Positions 54,031 to 64,000 of a stretch of DNA of 64,000 bases are shown here, one piece after another (the stretch's first letter is position 1; every line of letters starts with the position of its first letter). The position numbers and the translations under genes are program-made. The notes under the pieces were generated by a model. The model did not search any database, was not told where the DNA came from, and saw only the letters and a list, made by a program, of their open reading frames with translations. This DNA comes from Ichthyophis bannanicus. Its lineage: Eukaryota; Chordata; Amphibia; Gymnophiona; Ichthyophiidae. Location of the stretch: assembly GCA_033557465.1 (NCBI GenBank), contig CM066033.1, positions 11,657,080 through 11,721,079 of the forward strand, written 5' to 3'.

Positions 54031-56031
54031 ATTAGCAGGGAAATAGTCTCTTTTATTGATTTTTAAAGATAGGAAGTGGGTATCTTGACTACAGCTGAAC
54101 AACACTGGAGCCGAGGGGTTCCTAAGGCACCCAACGTTCAAGAAAGCAGCAGAACACTGGAAAGAAGATTTGAGATAAGTGGCCGACATGCCACAGTGAC
54201 AATTTCTTGACAAAGCACTAGTAGATGAATTTTTTTTTAAATCAAAAGTGTCTTTATCTGAGTGATAATACTCATTCACCTGCAAAATTACAGATAAAAG
54301 ACAGTGTGAGAACATAACTTTTAATTTACTAAAGAGTAAAGAAATCTCAAGCTTTAAACTGGTTAACTAATATGTGCCTTTTTTTTTAAAGAGATGGGTA
54401 TGTTTCCAAAATGCCGGTAGCAGACTGTCATTTAGTAAATATACCCCAAGGTAAACCACTGCGGACTAAAAGCATTTAAATATTTGTTCACAGAAAATAC
54501 TTGACTACATTTCTAAAGATTCTTACTGTCCGTTTACAAAATGTTAATGTTTACAAATTAAAAGTAGAACTTTTTCAAAAGTCCTGATTTGAAATTTGAG
54601 GTTCTTGAAACACTAAAGTGTATTGTAGAAAAAATAAAATATATTTTTTCTGTAAGCAGGAAGTTTCCATTGGCGGCTTACTTGAGGTGGCACTCATATC
54701 ATCACGATGAAGTAGGGCAATGCTCCCGGTTTACATGGTGAAAGAGACACTGTAAATGCAAGCTCTTTACAGCAGATGAAACATGAATTCCATTTATTGC
54801 AGTATGGTGGGATTCAGATGTTCATGTTAATTATAAGCTGTCCAACTAAACGTGACTGCATCCAGGAAAACATTTTAACATGTCGAAAGATGATTGCTTG
54901 CATTAATTATCATTAACTAATATCTTGGGAAAATACTGGAATTGTAAGAAATTCAGTGGTATATCAGGAAAGCATTTCTTATCATCCACTGCATGTGGGA
55001 CTGGAAAACAGATGTTTGCTGCTGATGGAAGCTACATAAAATGAGGCAAACATGCAAGACGTAAGAATGTTAGTGACAATCAGTATCTGGAAATAGGGAA
55101 CGAGATTTTTAAGGCTTCGGCTCAAGGCTGTGTATTTAGTTCTATGGTAAGGTGAGCTCTTCAGTACTATGAAAGCGATCAAAATGAAGCATAGTTTTAG
55201 AACATGTCATATATAGAGAGACAGAAGGAGCTAAAGGCGTCCTCTAAAGAAGAAGAAAGGGAACCGGGAGACGAAATGCAAGATCTCAAATACTTTCCTG
55301 GTTTCAACAAGACCAAATTGAATAAGTTTTTCAAAAGACTGAAAAGTCAAGGTCAAGGGGTTGTCAAATTAATTCAAAGAAAAGGAAGGATATTTTTTTT
55401 CCTAGAGAGCTCAGTGGATATTTGAAATAAACAAATAAAAAGCAGAGGTTGAAAGTTAAATTCTCTTTGGAAAGACATGGGCAGGGCACTTTTCCCAATC
55501 CATTTCTAAAGGGTCTTAGGTTCTCTGAAAATTCTCAGTCTGTATGTTAATAAATGTGTACATAGTGGCAAAATGTCTTTTTAACTACAGGAAAAGTAAG
55601 TAGACTAAGGAGTGGTGTTTGGGTGGGAGAGACAACAACACATCATGTTGTGCACTTTAAAAGGTCTGATTTTAAGGGAACTCTGAGGACTGATACAAAG
55701 TCCATAGGTGAAAAGTGCCCACAAACATTTTAGCTGACTGCATGATTGCGACAATTTCCCTTAATGTCAGGGAGAGGGGTGGAAGAGCAGAGATCTTAGA
55801 GAATCACTGACAACTCAATTGCTCGTCTGCCAAAATGTCAAATGTTTCTATAATTCTGAAAATTCAGTTTTCCTAATTTTAAAAAATGAAATCTTGCCAG
55901 CTTATGGTTGTTAAGTGTATATAGCAGGGGCACTTTCTAATCTTTCTACCTGTATAGTGAATATGTTTAGTGAGAAGTAATTTATTCACAGACTCTCGCT
56001 TGGGACAGAGAAGCCTCATATTTGCATTAAC
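54031..56031. other. AT-rich stretch, no gene seen
   Basis: About 2 kb of AT-rich sequence. A 73-codon frame at 55204-55425 is Lys/Glu-rich and has no motif or support. A 52-bp mini-element is annotated at 54396-54447. Otherwise nothing recognised; this may be old unique sequence. Confidence 0.4.
54396..54447. mobile_element. Miniature Harbinger-like relic, 52 bp
   Basis: GGGTATGTTTCC at 54396 and TTTAGTAAATATACCC at 54431-54446 are opposed versions of the giant family's terminus, only about 50 bp apart. Probably an extreme internal deletion product. Confidence 0.5.
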
Positions 56032-56206
56032 ATAAGAACATAAGAAGATAAGATATGCCATACCGGGTCAGACCAAGGTCCATCAAGCCCAGCATCCTGT
56101 TTCCAACAGTGGCCAATCTAGGTCATACGTACCTAGCAGTTTCCCCAAAAGACACAGGTTCCACAATGCTTGTATTGGGTCAAGCATTGATATCCTGGGT
56201 CCCTTC

Positions 56207-57957
56207 TTAATAATGGTTTATGGACCTTTCCTCCAGGAACTTGTCGAAACCTTTTTTAAACCCAGCTACACTAACAGCTTTTACTACATCCTCCAGTAAC
56301 AAATTCCAGAGTTTGATTACACATTGAGTGAAAAAATATTTTCTCTTATTACTCTTAAATAATTTACCCTGTAGCTTCATTGCATGTCCCCTAGTCTTTC
56401 TATATTCTGATAACGTAAAGAATCGATCTACGTTTATCCGTTCCACTCCATTCATTAATTTATAGACTTCTATCATACTTCCCTCAGCCATCTCTTTTCC
56501 AGGTTAAAGAGCCCTAACCTTTTTAACCTTTCTTCATAGGGGTATCCTTCCATCTCCTTTACCATTTTGTTGGCTCTTCTCTGAACCTTTTCTAATAACG
56601 CTATATCCTTTTTAAGATACAGCGACCAGAATTGCACACAATATTCAAGGTGCGGTCGTACCATGGAACGATATAGAGGTATTATAATATCCTTTGTTTT
56701 ATTTTCCATTCCTTTCCTTATGATACCTAGCATTTTATATGCTCTCTTGGCCGCCGCTGCACACTGGGCAGAGGGTTTTAACATGTTATCCATAATGACA
56801 CCTAAATCTTTTTCCTGGGTGGTAATTCCTAATGTGAAACCTTGCATCGTGTAACCATAGTTTGGGTTGTTCTTCCCTAAGTGCATAACTTTGCACTTGT
56901 CCACATTAAATTTCGTCTGCCATTTTGATGCCCAGTCTTCCATTGTATCCAGATCCTCTTGCAATTTTCCACAATCCTCATGGGTTTTAACAACTTTAAA
57001 TAATTTTGTGTCATCTGCAAATTTGATAATCTCACTCGTTATTCCTTTTTCCAGGTCATTTATGGATATGTCAAAAAGCAGCGGACCCAGCACAGATCTC
57101 TGGGGAACACCACTATTCACCTTTCTCCATTGGGAAAATTGTCCATTTAGCCCTACCCTCTGCTTTCTATCTTTTAACCGGTTCCTGATCCACAATAGTA
57201 CACTGCCTCCTATCCCATGACTCTTTAGTTTTGCCAAAAGTCTCTGATGAGGAACCTTGTGAAAGGCTTTCTGAAAGTTCAAATACACTATATCAACTGA
57301 CTCACCTTTGTCTACCAGTATATTCACACCTTCAAAGAAACATAACAGATTAGTAAGACAACATCTTCCTGCTCTAAAGCCATGTTGGCTGTCTCCCATT
57401 AAGCCATGACTATCTACATGTTCAGCAATTTTGTTCTTTATGATGGTTTCTACCATTTTTCCTGGTACTGATGTCAGGCTCACAGGTCTGTAGTTTCCCG
57501 GATAACCCCTGGAACCCTTTTTAAAAACTGGCGTTACATTGGCCATCCTCCAATCTTCAGGTATTACAGATGATTTTAATGATAGTTCATAGATTACTAC
57601 TAGCAGGTCTGCAATCTCAAATTTAAGTTCTTTCAACACCCTTGGATGTATACCATCTGGTTCAGGTGATTTGCTACTCTTCAGTTTATCAAATAGTTGT
57701 AATACATCTTTCCGATGTATTGATATTTCCTTCAATTCTTCTGCACCTTTAAATACCACTTCAGTCATGGGTAACATCCCTACATTTTCCTCAGTAAAGA
57801 CCAAAGCAAAGAATTCATTCAGTCTCTCTGCTATCACCTTGTCGCCTCTTAGTGCCCCTTTAAGCCCTCTATCATCTAATGGACAAACTGACTCTCTCAC
57901 AGATTTTTTGCTATGAATGTACTTGAAAACGTCTTTATTACATGTTTTTGCTTCCAC
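56207..57957 (-). pseudogene. CR1 ORF2: reverse transcriptase and C-terminal part
   Basis: The frame 57957-56473 is open for 494 codons: [84 protein letters not shown] and catalytic IKFADDTKLFKVV, then LGKNNPNYGYTMQG (thumb) and QRRANKMVKEMEGYPYEER. A frameshift moves the end to 56491-56207: MIEVYKLMNGVERINVDRFF, NKRKYFFTQCVIKLWNLL, KGFDKFLEERSINHY. The catalytic residues are intact. PQRSVLG for the usual PQGSVLG is a likely damaging change. Confidence 0.9.
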
Positions 57958-58428
57958 AGCAAGCTTCTCAAATTCTCCCTTTGCCTACCTTATCAATGCC
58001 TTGCATTTAACTTGCCAGTACTTGTGCTGTTTCCAGTTTTTGTCGTTTGGCTCTTTTTTCCATTTCCTGAAAGTTGCTTTTTTGGCAACAACAGCCTCTC
58101 TGACCTCATCCTTAAACCATGCTAGCAGTTTCTTTAGACTTCTTTCCACTTTTCTTAAAGCGTGGAATACAGCTGGTCTGGGCTTCCAAGACAATATTTT
58201 TAAACAACACCCATGTTTAATGTAAGTCTTTAACCTTTGCAAATGCTCCTTTTAGTTTTTTCTTAACTATTTTCCTCATTTTATCATAGTTTCCTTTTCG
58301 AAAGTTAAAAGGTAGTACTGTGGATTTCCTTACCATCCCTCCTCCACTAATTAAATCAAATGCGATCATGCTATGATCACTATTACCAAGTAATTTATTT
58401 CATCTAGGAACTTTATCTCCCTAGCATG

Positions 58429-59037
58429 TCATGCCATGACACTGACCCAGTCGATACCGGGGTAATTGAAATCACCCATTATTATTACTGTGCTGTAACT
58501 TTTGTTAGCTTCCTTGATTAATTTGAGAATTTCATCATCCATTTGTTCATCCTGGCCAGGCGGTCGATAGTACATCCCCACTGCAATCACCTTCCCCCTT
58601 TTACATGGAATTTCAATCCATAGAGATTCTACAGCCAACTTTGTTTCCTGCAAAACTTTAATCCTTTCTGACTCAATGCCCTCTCTAACACAGAGCGCAA
58701 CCCCTCCACCAATTTGATCAGCTCTATCATTATGATATAGCTTGTACCCAAGTATCACAGTATCCCACTGGTTTTCCTCGTTCCACCTTGTCCCTGAGAT
58801 ACCAAACATATCTAACCTCTCATTTAGTGCAATATATTCTAACTCTCCAATCTTATTTTTTAGACTTCTAGCATTTGCATTCAAACATTTTAGAGACTGT
58901 ATTTTATTCATATTAATTTGGCTATTGGTAGGCATGGGTAATTTGATATCCTTAAGCTCTGTCTGCTCCATACTCGAGGGCATTTGGGCTACTTTACTCT
59001 TTTTTGGAACCTCTCTGCTTTTGGTAGTATCCTTCAA
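58429..59037 (-). pseudogene. CR1 ORF2: endonuclease N-terminal part
   Basis: A 202-codon frame: KCLNANARSLKNKIGELEY (N-terminal Asn motif), DMFGISGTRWNEEN (where the family Glu normally reads ISETW), GGGVALCVREGI, AVGMYYRPPG and IIMGDFNYPGIDWVSV. It stops here; the following catalytic SDH part is lost to a deletion. The start overlaps the end of ORF1 by 44 bp, in another frame. Confidence 0.88.
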
Positions 59038-60013
59038 GGATACATTCTTTGAACCATGCGCTCTTGTGTGACTGTTGGCTTTCCCCTATTATATAGTTTA
59101 AAAGCTTCTCTATCTCCTTTTTAAAGGTTAATGCCAGCAGCCTAGTTCCATCCCAGTTAAGGTGAAGCCCATCCCTTCGGAGAAGCCCTTCCTTTCCCCA
59201 GAATGTTCCCCAGTTCCTAACAAATCTAAAATCCTCATCCTTGCACCATTGTCTCATCCACGCATTGAGACTCCGGAGCTCTGCCTGCCTTTTGGGTCCT
59301 GCACGTGGAACAGGAAGCATTTTGGAGAATGCTACCCTGGAAGTTCTGGATTTCAACTTCCTACCTAAAAGTCTAAATTTAGCCTCTAGAACCTCCCTTT
59401 CACATTTTCCTATGTCATTGGGACTGACATGTACCAAGACAGCAGACTCCTCCCCAGCACTATCTAAGACCTTATCTAGGTGGCGCGTGAGGTCCGCTAC
59501 CTTCGCACCAGGCAGGCATGTTACCAGGTGATCCTCACATCTACCAGCCACCCAGCTATCTACATGCCTAATGATCGAATCACCAACTATAACGGCTGTC
59601 CAAACCCTTCCCTCATGGGCACATGGCCCTGGAGAAACTTCCTCAGTGCGAGAGGGTTTTACGTCACCTGGAGGACAGGTCCTAGTTACAGGATCACTTC
59701 CTGCCACACCAGGGTGATACTGTCCTGTCATGTGACCTTTCTCCTCCATGGCAACAGGGCGGCTTCCAGACTGGAGGTGCGACTTCAGGACTATATCTCT
59801 GTAGGTCTCATCTATGTACCTCTCTGTCTTTCTTGTGTCTTCCAAGTCTGCTACTCTAGCCTCTAGAGAACAGACTCGTTCCCTGAGAGTAAAGAGCTCC
59901 TTGCACCTAGTGCACAGGTAAGACCTCTCATCAACTGGGAGAAAATCATACATGTGACACTCAGTGGAAAAGACTGGAAAGCACCCATCTTGCTGCTGGA
60001 CTGCTGTCTGCAT
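58994..60013 (-). CDS. CR1 ORF1: zinc/coiled-coil and SGNH esterase-like protein
   Basis: An open 339-codon frame. CR1 ORF1 proteins bind nucleic acid and carry an esterase-like fold whose role in retrotransposition is not settled. Residues about 33-60 have a Cys pair (CTRCKEL) followed by a heptad-like segment (RERVCSLEARVADLED). A low-complexity linker follows, then the SGNH domain from about 140: TAVIVGDSIIRHVD (GDS with nucleophile Ser), CLPGAKVADLTRHLDKVL, VHVSPNDIGK (usual G.ND), and DGLHLNWDGTRLLA (Asp-His pair). It ends LNYIIGESQQSHKS and a Lys-rich tail. It is uninterrupted, unlike its ORF2. Confidence 0.88.
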   Translation of the reverse strand: MQTAVQQQDGCFPVFSTECHMYDFLPVDERSYLCTRCKELFTLRERVCSLEARVADLEDTRKTERYIDETYRDIVLKSHLQSGSRPVAMEEKGHMTGQYHPGVAGSDPVTRTCPPGDVKPSRTEEVSPGPCAHEGRVWTAVIVGDSIIRHVDSWVAGRCEDHLVTCLPGAKVADLTRHLDKVLDSAGEESAVLVHVSPNDIGKCEREVLEAKFRLLGRKLKSRTSRVAFSKMLPVPRAGPKRQAELRSLNAWMRQWCKDEDFRFVRNWGTFWGKEGLLRRDGLHLNWDGTRLLALTFKKEIEKLLNYIIGESQQSHKSAWFKECILEGYYQKQRGSKKE

Positions 60014-60244
60014 CTTAGTTTTAAGCTTGTGTTTAGATCTTTAATTCTTTATTTACTAAGGGTTGCTGTGGATTTTTATACTATAAAAGTGTACCTAATA
60101 CGTTTAATATACCTTGTTCACCTGAATCTTAATTAATCTCAGGTCCTTAGTGTATGACTGATTTGGATAACGAGCTACACCTGAGAGCACTTTCTTTCCT
60201 ATAAAATGTGTAAGTACCTATAAAGCTACGATTATTCCAGGGGT
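60014..60244 (-). other. CR1 5' UTR, proximal part
   Basis: AT-rich untranslated sequence upstream of ORF1 that is missing from the left inverted arm. No coding. Confidence 0.6.
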
Positions 60245-60858
60245 GGGTGCTGGGGAGGGAGGGTGGGAAACAAGACTTTTAAAAGAGGGCTGCTACACAG
60301 TATCCTGTCCTGTGCTTCTGAGGTAAGCTGTGACCAACTTCCTCGGTGATTAACAGTCCTTGCTTGGATAGAAGGAGTTTTTCAAAATGGCCTTTTGACC
60401 TGCCACCTGGCTTTAACACCTATTGAAAAATTTTCACAGGTCTCTTGCCCTCTAGGTAGAAGACCTCTTTGAAAAGGTCTCTAGAAGAATTTATTTGTTC
60501 CTCAAAGAATACTGACCCTGTTTTGCCTTTTATGCCAAGTTATATTCTGATTTGATTTAAATTAAAGCTCTTTGCTGCTGCTAGGCTCTGACTTATTATG
60601 AAATTTAAACTAGAAGCTATCTGCTGGGTTCTAAATTTAACCAGAAAGCTCTCTTCTGTGTTCTAAATTTAAACTAAGGACTTCCGGTGGCATGGTGAGC
60701 TGAGCGGGACGTGTTCCACTTAGCTCCGGACCTCGCTCTCTTTCCCCCGTTCTATTTCTTGTTTTAAATACCCCATTTCTGTTCTAACGGGGGGGCCGTC
60801 TAAGTACATCAACCAGAACACCCGGTAGCCATGAGCTTGGGCGGAGGAGCGGATTTGC

Positions 60859-61665
60859 ATGGCCACAAAAACCTCCAGGCGGGAGAAGCCGCATGCCGGC
60901 GAAAGCAAGATGGCGGAGGTGGCCACCGGAGCTCCGGTGTCGGCGGATGCAGCGGCGATGGTAGCCGAGGTGTCTAAGGCGGTGGTGTCTGCCCTAGAAG
61001 ACCGGTTCGGGGGCTTGGCCACTCAACTTGCTGCAGTAGCACAAGCAGTGTCCGAATTTGCTAGCCGAGTGGAGCAAACTGAATGCCGCATCGGCTCCTT
61101 GGAGGACACACGGGTTCAGGACGAGGCGAGAATTAGAAAATTGGAGGAGGCCCTCGCCAAGCACCAGGACAAGCTGGAAGATCTGGAAAATCGCAGCAGG
61201 CGCAACAACTTACGATTCATTGGAATCCCTGAGTCGGTGCTAGACAAGGACCTGCGAGATCACCTGGAGAAATGGATACCGGCTCATCTTCCATTGGGGG
61301 AGCGAACCGGAGGCATCGTCCTGGAAAGGGCGCATCGGCTGGGCCCTCCTCGAGCTGGCGAGAATAGACCCCGAGCGGTCATCGCCCGTTTCCTCAATGC
61401 TGCACAGAAGGAGGAAGTGCTGCGTGCCTCACGGCAGGAGAGGCGTTCGGGAGTGAACACCCGCCGAGTTCTGATCTTTCAGGACTACTCCACTGGTGTG
61501 TCGCTGCGCCGCAAAGCGTTTAAAGAGACCTGCGGGCATTTGGTTGCAAGGGGCATCTGTTTCACCTTGGCCTACCCTGCCACGCTCAGAGTGGATGGCG
61601 AGGGTGGCCGTCGGACCTTCACAACCCCAGAAGAAGCGAAGTCCTATTGTGATAGCTTAGACTGA
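60859..61665 (+). CDS. L1-like ORF1 protein, intact, 268 aa
   Basis: An RNA-binding chaperone of L1-group LINEs. Start MATKTSRREKPHAGESKMAE; an Ala-rich N-terminus, then a coiled coil at about residues 50-115 (LATQLAAVAQAVSEFASRVE, KLEEALAKHQDKLEDLEN). The RRM signature RSRRNNLRFIGIPE is near 117, then IVLERAHRLGPPR and RPRAVIARFLNAAQKEEVLR. The C-terminal domain has VLIFQDYSTGVSLRRKAFKE and GICFTLAYPATLRV, ending SYCDSLD. No stop or frameshift. It is the intact counterpart of the broken ORF1 at 7726-8646. The upstream ATG at 60831 is out of frame, and this Met gives the usual N-terminus. Confidence 0.92.
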   Translation: MATKTSRREKPHAGESKMAEVATGAPVSADAAAMVAEVSKAVVSALEDRFGGLATQLAAVAQAVSEFASRVEQTECRIGSLEDTRVQDEARIRKLEEALAKHQDKLEDLENRSRRNNLRFIGIPESVLDKDLRDHLEKWIPAHLPLGERTGGIVLERAHRLGPPRAGENRPRAVIARFLNAAQKEEVLRASRQERRSGVNTRRVLIFQDYSTGVSLRRKAFKETCGHLVARGICFTLAYPATLRVDGEGGRRTFTTPEEAKSYCDSLD

Positions 61666-61689
61666 GGAGCGGGGTGTCAGGGTAGCGGA

Positions 61690-62431
61690 GTCCTGTGTGC
61701 GGGGGGAGATATGTTCTGTTTTGGAGGGGGCGTTACTGGGGGGTGAGTCTGGGATGCGTGTAGCCTGGCTTCACAAAATGCTGTGGGAAACAGCCGTGCC
61801 GCTAGACCTGGATGTGTTGGCACAGACCTGGACGACAGACCTGGCTACTGAGATTACAACTGAAGGGCTACTCCGTGGCCTGGCTGCTGTCTCCTCTATC
61901 AGTGTGCAGGTGGCTCACCGTGATACTCAATTTTGACTTACCCGACGACTATATTTTGCGCCCGTTCGGGCCTGGCGGGCTGGTGTGGGAGTCTCCCACT
62001 GCTGTCCCCGATGCGCGGCTCCTCGGGCGTCATTGGGCCACATGTTTTGGAGTTGCCCACGGGCTCAGGCCTTTTGGCGGCGGGTAATGGATTATCTGAC
62101 GATGTGCCTGCGGCGGACCGTGCCTTTTACAGCTGGCAATTTAGTGCTTGATGTTTGGGAGGGACCGTGGGAATCCGAGCTCGGCTCCGCGGGACTGCGC
62201 TGGTTGCGCCTGGTGTTGGTAACGGCTCGCATGACCGTGTTGCAACAGTGGCTAACCGGTCGGGGACCGACCTACGGCCTTTGGAGAATACAACTACATC
62301 GGGTCCTGCTTATGGAGAAGTTGCGTGCTAGTGGAGTGGAGAGGCGCTGGCGGTCTTTCCTGGAATGTTGGGGCCCCCACCTGCAATCTTTACGGCCGGC
62401 AGAGCGTGGCAGAATTTTGAGTTTGTTTTAG
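61690..62431 (+). pseudogene. L1-like ORF2 C-terminal remnant
   Basis: MRVAWLHKMLWETAVPLDLD, then a stop at about 61933, then in the same frame LTRRLYFAPVRAWRAGVGVS and the zinc-knuckle CCPRCAAPRASLGHMFWSCP, RAQAFW, through RRWRSFLECWGPHLQSLRP. This is the post-RT region of ORF2. About 2.5 kb encoding endonuclease and RT is missing between ORF1 and this point. Confidence 0.85.
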
Positions 62432-64000
62432 GTGTTGCATGGCATCCTTGCAGTGTGGCTGTCTATATTGATTCCTTGGGCCCTCTGTCGGCTCCATTAA
62501 TCCTTTTCTCCTTCTGCCGCTGTTTCTTATCCTGGATTCCCTTTGGGGAGTCCTGTGATGTGACTTGTTGTTTTTCTCTCTCGTAGATGGCTGGATGCGC
62601 CTGGGATGCGGGTCAGCCTCCTTTCTAGCCGCCACATGTCAAACCCTGTCTTTTAATTTTAATTGGTATGGATGATTGGATGGGGGGGGGAGGGGGGATT
62701 GGGGGGGTTGGGTGGGTAAGGCCTAGTTGGGATAATATGGGGTTTCTCCCGGGTGCCTTCATTGTTGGTGGGCCTGGGAGCAGAACACACCCCAGGCCTG
62801 TAGGTTTGTTGTTTCTTTGCACTCGTAGGACTCGGTAGGGTCCCCGGGTACTGCCCCTAAGTTGGCTAATGGGATTTATGTGTGCGACTGAGTGTTGGTC
62901 TGGGTTGCTTTGGGGGAGAGGGAGGAGGAGGGTGGGGGGCGGCTGGCTAGCAGCTTGGGGTGTCGCGCTGGAGCACATGTTATCCCCTGAGGCTCTAGGT
63001 GCCAACCTGCTTCCATGCTACATGCTGTTTTCTTTTGTAATATTTTGGCCTTTAGTGTTTAGTTTCGCTGTGTTATATTCAGATGTGTGCCTTCTGCACT
63101 TTCTGATGGGAGCTTCCTGCTGTTGTTTGTACCCATACTTGTTCTGCACTTTCTGATGTTCCTACATGTAGTTGCTGGGATATGGTGTACAATGTTGCAG
63201 TTTTCCCTGTTTGTTACCTTATTGGATGATGGTTTTACCAGCTGTCTGGGGTACTTAAAAATGCTAATAAAAATGTTTGAAACATAAATTTAAACTAAAA
63301 TCACTTTGCTGCTACTACACCCTGAGTGACTATTAAATTTAAACTACAGGTTCTCTGCTGGGTTCTAAATCTAACCAGAAAGCTCTCTTCTATGTTTTAA
63401 ATTTAAACTTAAACTGCTGCTACTAGGCCCTGACTGATTTAACAAATAAACTGGGTTCACAGATTAATCAGCTTTAATCCAAAGAAGTCCCTTTAGAAAA
63501 ATTCCCAGAAGTATATACTGACAATTGCAGATCTCTCTCCAAAAGTAGCAGTTCCCTTTCCTAGTCCTTTAAGACTCATAACTGCCTATAGAATAATGAC
63601 AGGATAATGTAAAAGTTCAAAAACTCCTATAGTGGAAGACTCCTGTATATTTACAGTGACCAACTAAACTAAAACTCACAATAATGTCCGAGATAGGAGT
63701 TAAGTTGTGATGATACTTACATATTGTATCCTTCAAATGAGGGAGGTGTTGTGAAGGACGGAGCTTCTAATGGATGAAAGAGTGTCACAGTTACAAGTCC
63801 CCCAACCATGATTTCCCCATCCCTGTAGCATCCTGGGTGCAGTGGCTGGTAGTTTCCAAGTGTACACTGAGTCTCAGCCGTCTTCCACGGAATGTCACAG
63901 AGCAGCCAATGAAACAGAAGCGGATGAGCTCATACCTGTAACATGGTGAACTAGCGTCTCCTGTGATAATGCCTTCCCTCCTTGCTCCACATTTTATGCT

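Larger units (their letters stand above)
56032..60244 (-). mobile_element. CR1 LINE, nearly full length, minus strand
   Basis: Contains both ORFs and the 3' end (minus strand GGCATATCTTATCTTCTTAT, then GTTCTTATG). The 5' UTR continues into the arm at 60245-64000. ORF1 (60013-58994) is open. ORF2 is split by a frameshift and a deletion of about 110 bp near 58395, relative to the copy at 16085-16690. It is inactive, but little decayed compared with 33591-34943. Confidence 0.92.
60678..63284 (+). mobile_element. ORF1-only L1-like element (HAL1-like)
   Basis: A complete insertion: target duplication TAAATTTAAACTAA at 60664-60677 and 63285-63298; 5' end GGACTTCCGGTGGCATGG; 3' end AATAAAAATGTTTGAAACA without a poly(A) tail. 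It holds an intact ORF1 (60859-61665), but the endonuclease and RT are missing, so ORF1 is followed within about 30 bp by the ORF2 C-terminal region. The 3' UTR has a G-rich tract (62680-62730). The structure parallels mammalian HAL1 elements, which keep ORF1 and depend on other L1s. Confidence 0.9.
60245..64000 (-). repeat. CR1 5' region, minus-strand copy (right inverted arm), interrupted
   Basis: Inverse of 44266-45499 and still homologous at the window edge. It carries two AT-rich repeat units of about 120 bp (TAAATTTAAACTA, TCTGCTGGGTTCTAAAT, GAAAGCTCTCTTC), one on each side of the L1-type insertion at 60678-63284. Excluding the insert, the arm exceeds 1.1 kb. Confidence 0.85.

Noticed and set aside
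55204..55425. A 73-codon Lys/Glu-rich frame
   Set aside because: It lies in AT-rich sequence, has no recognisable domain and no neighbouring exons, and random occurrence is plausible.

Overview
The window is a vertebrate repeat graveyard. I see no host protein-coding exon, rRNA gene, genuine tRNA gene or CRISPR array. Nearly every recognisable coding stretch belongs to a mobile element: L1-like, CR1, L2-like and RTE/L2-tail LINEs, a DIRS tyrosine-recombinase retroelement, Penelope-like elements (PLEs), Tc1, an endogenous retrovirus, an unassigned transposase-like family, and several non-autonomous DNA elements. This mix (DIRS plus PLE plus CR1 with ATTCTTATGTTC-type 3' ends plus PIF/Harbinger-like elements) points to an amphibian, and I favour a caecilian. 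That is inference; a lungfish, salamander or reptile cannot be excluded without a database search.

Layout. 1-3426 and 8707-12038 are two halves of a large non-coding GT-rich element (copy A), split by a nearly full-length minus-strand L1-like LINE (3427-8706) with an open 844-codon endonuclease/RT frame. 12042-14582 holds the 5' part of a minus-strand endogenous retrovirus (one 652-bp LTR, leader, gag-position ORF). 14611-16690 is broken CR1 with a Tc1 fragment inside. 16695-18230 is a PLE reverse transcriptase interrupted by an L2-type tail. 19765-25765 is a DIRS element with inverted terminal repeats and an internal complementary region. 26611-27119 contains a palindrome of about 380 bp. 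27540-28220 is the C-terminal part of a second PLE.

28327-32583 is a complete copy (B) of the giant GT-rich family, with 17-bp terminal inverted repeats and TTA target duplications. 33591-36625 holds CR1 and L2 debris. 37040-40170 is a DNA transposon with long inverted repeats and a decayed transposase-like gene. 41235-42130 (copy D) and 45500-48636 (copy C) are further members of the giant family. A hammerhead-ribozyme-like motif lies at 42232-42280 and a 538-bp foldback element at 42570-43107. 48637-54030 is LINE and SINE debris. 56032-60244 is a nearly full-length minus-strand CR1 with an ORF1 esterase gene. 60678-63284 is an L1-like element that keeps an intact ORF1 but has lost endonuclease and RT.

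The most interesting material is (1) the giant non-coding PIF/Harbinger-type family, with conserved interior, a GGTGCC minisatellite and tRNA-like cassettes; (2) the ORF1-only, HAL1-like LINE; (3) SINEs that share a tRNA-like head and core but carry different LINE tails; (4) the hammerhead-like motif; (5) the transposase-like pseudogene with its inverted repeats. A CR1 5' region occurs as opposed arms at 44266-45499 and 60245-64000, linked to an inferred deletion that took the end of copy C.
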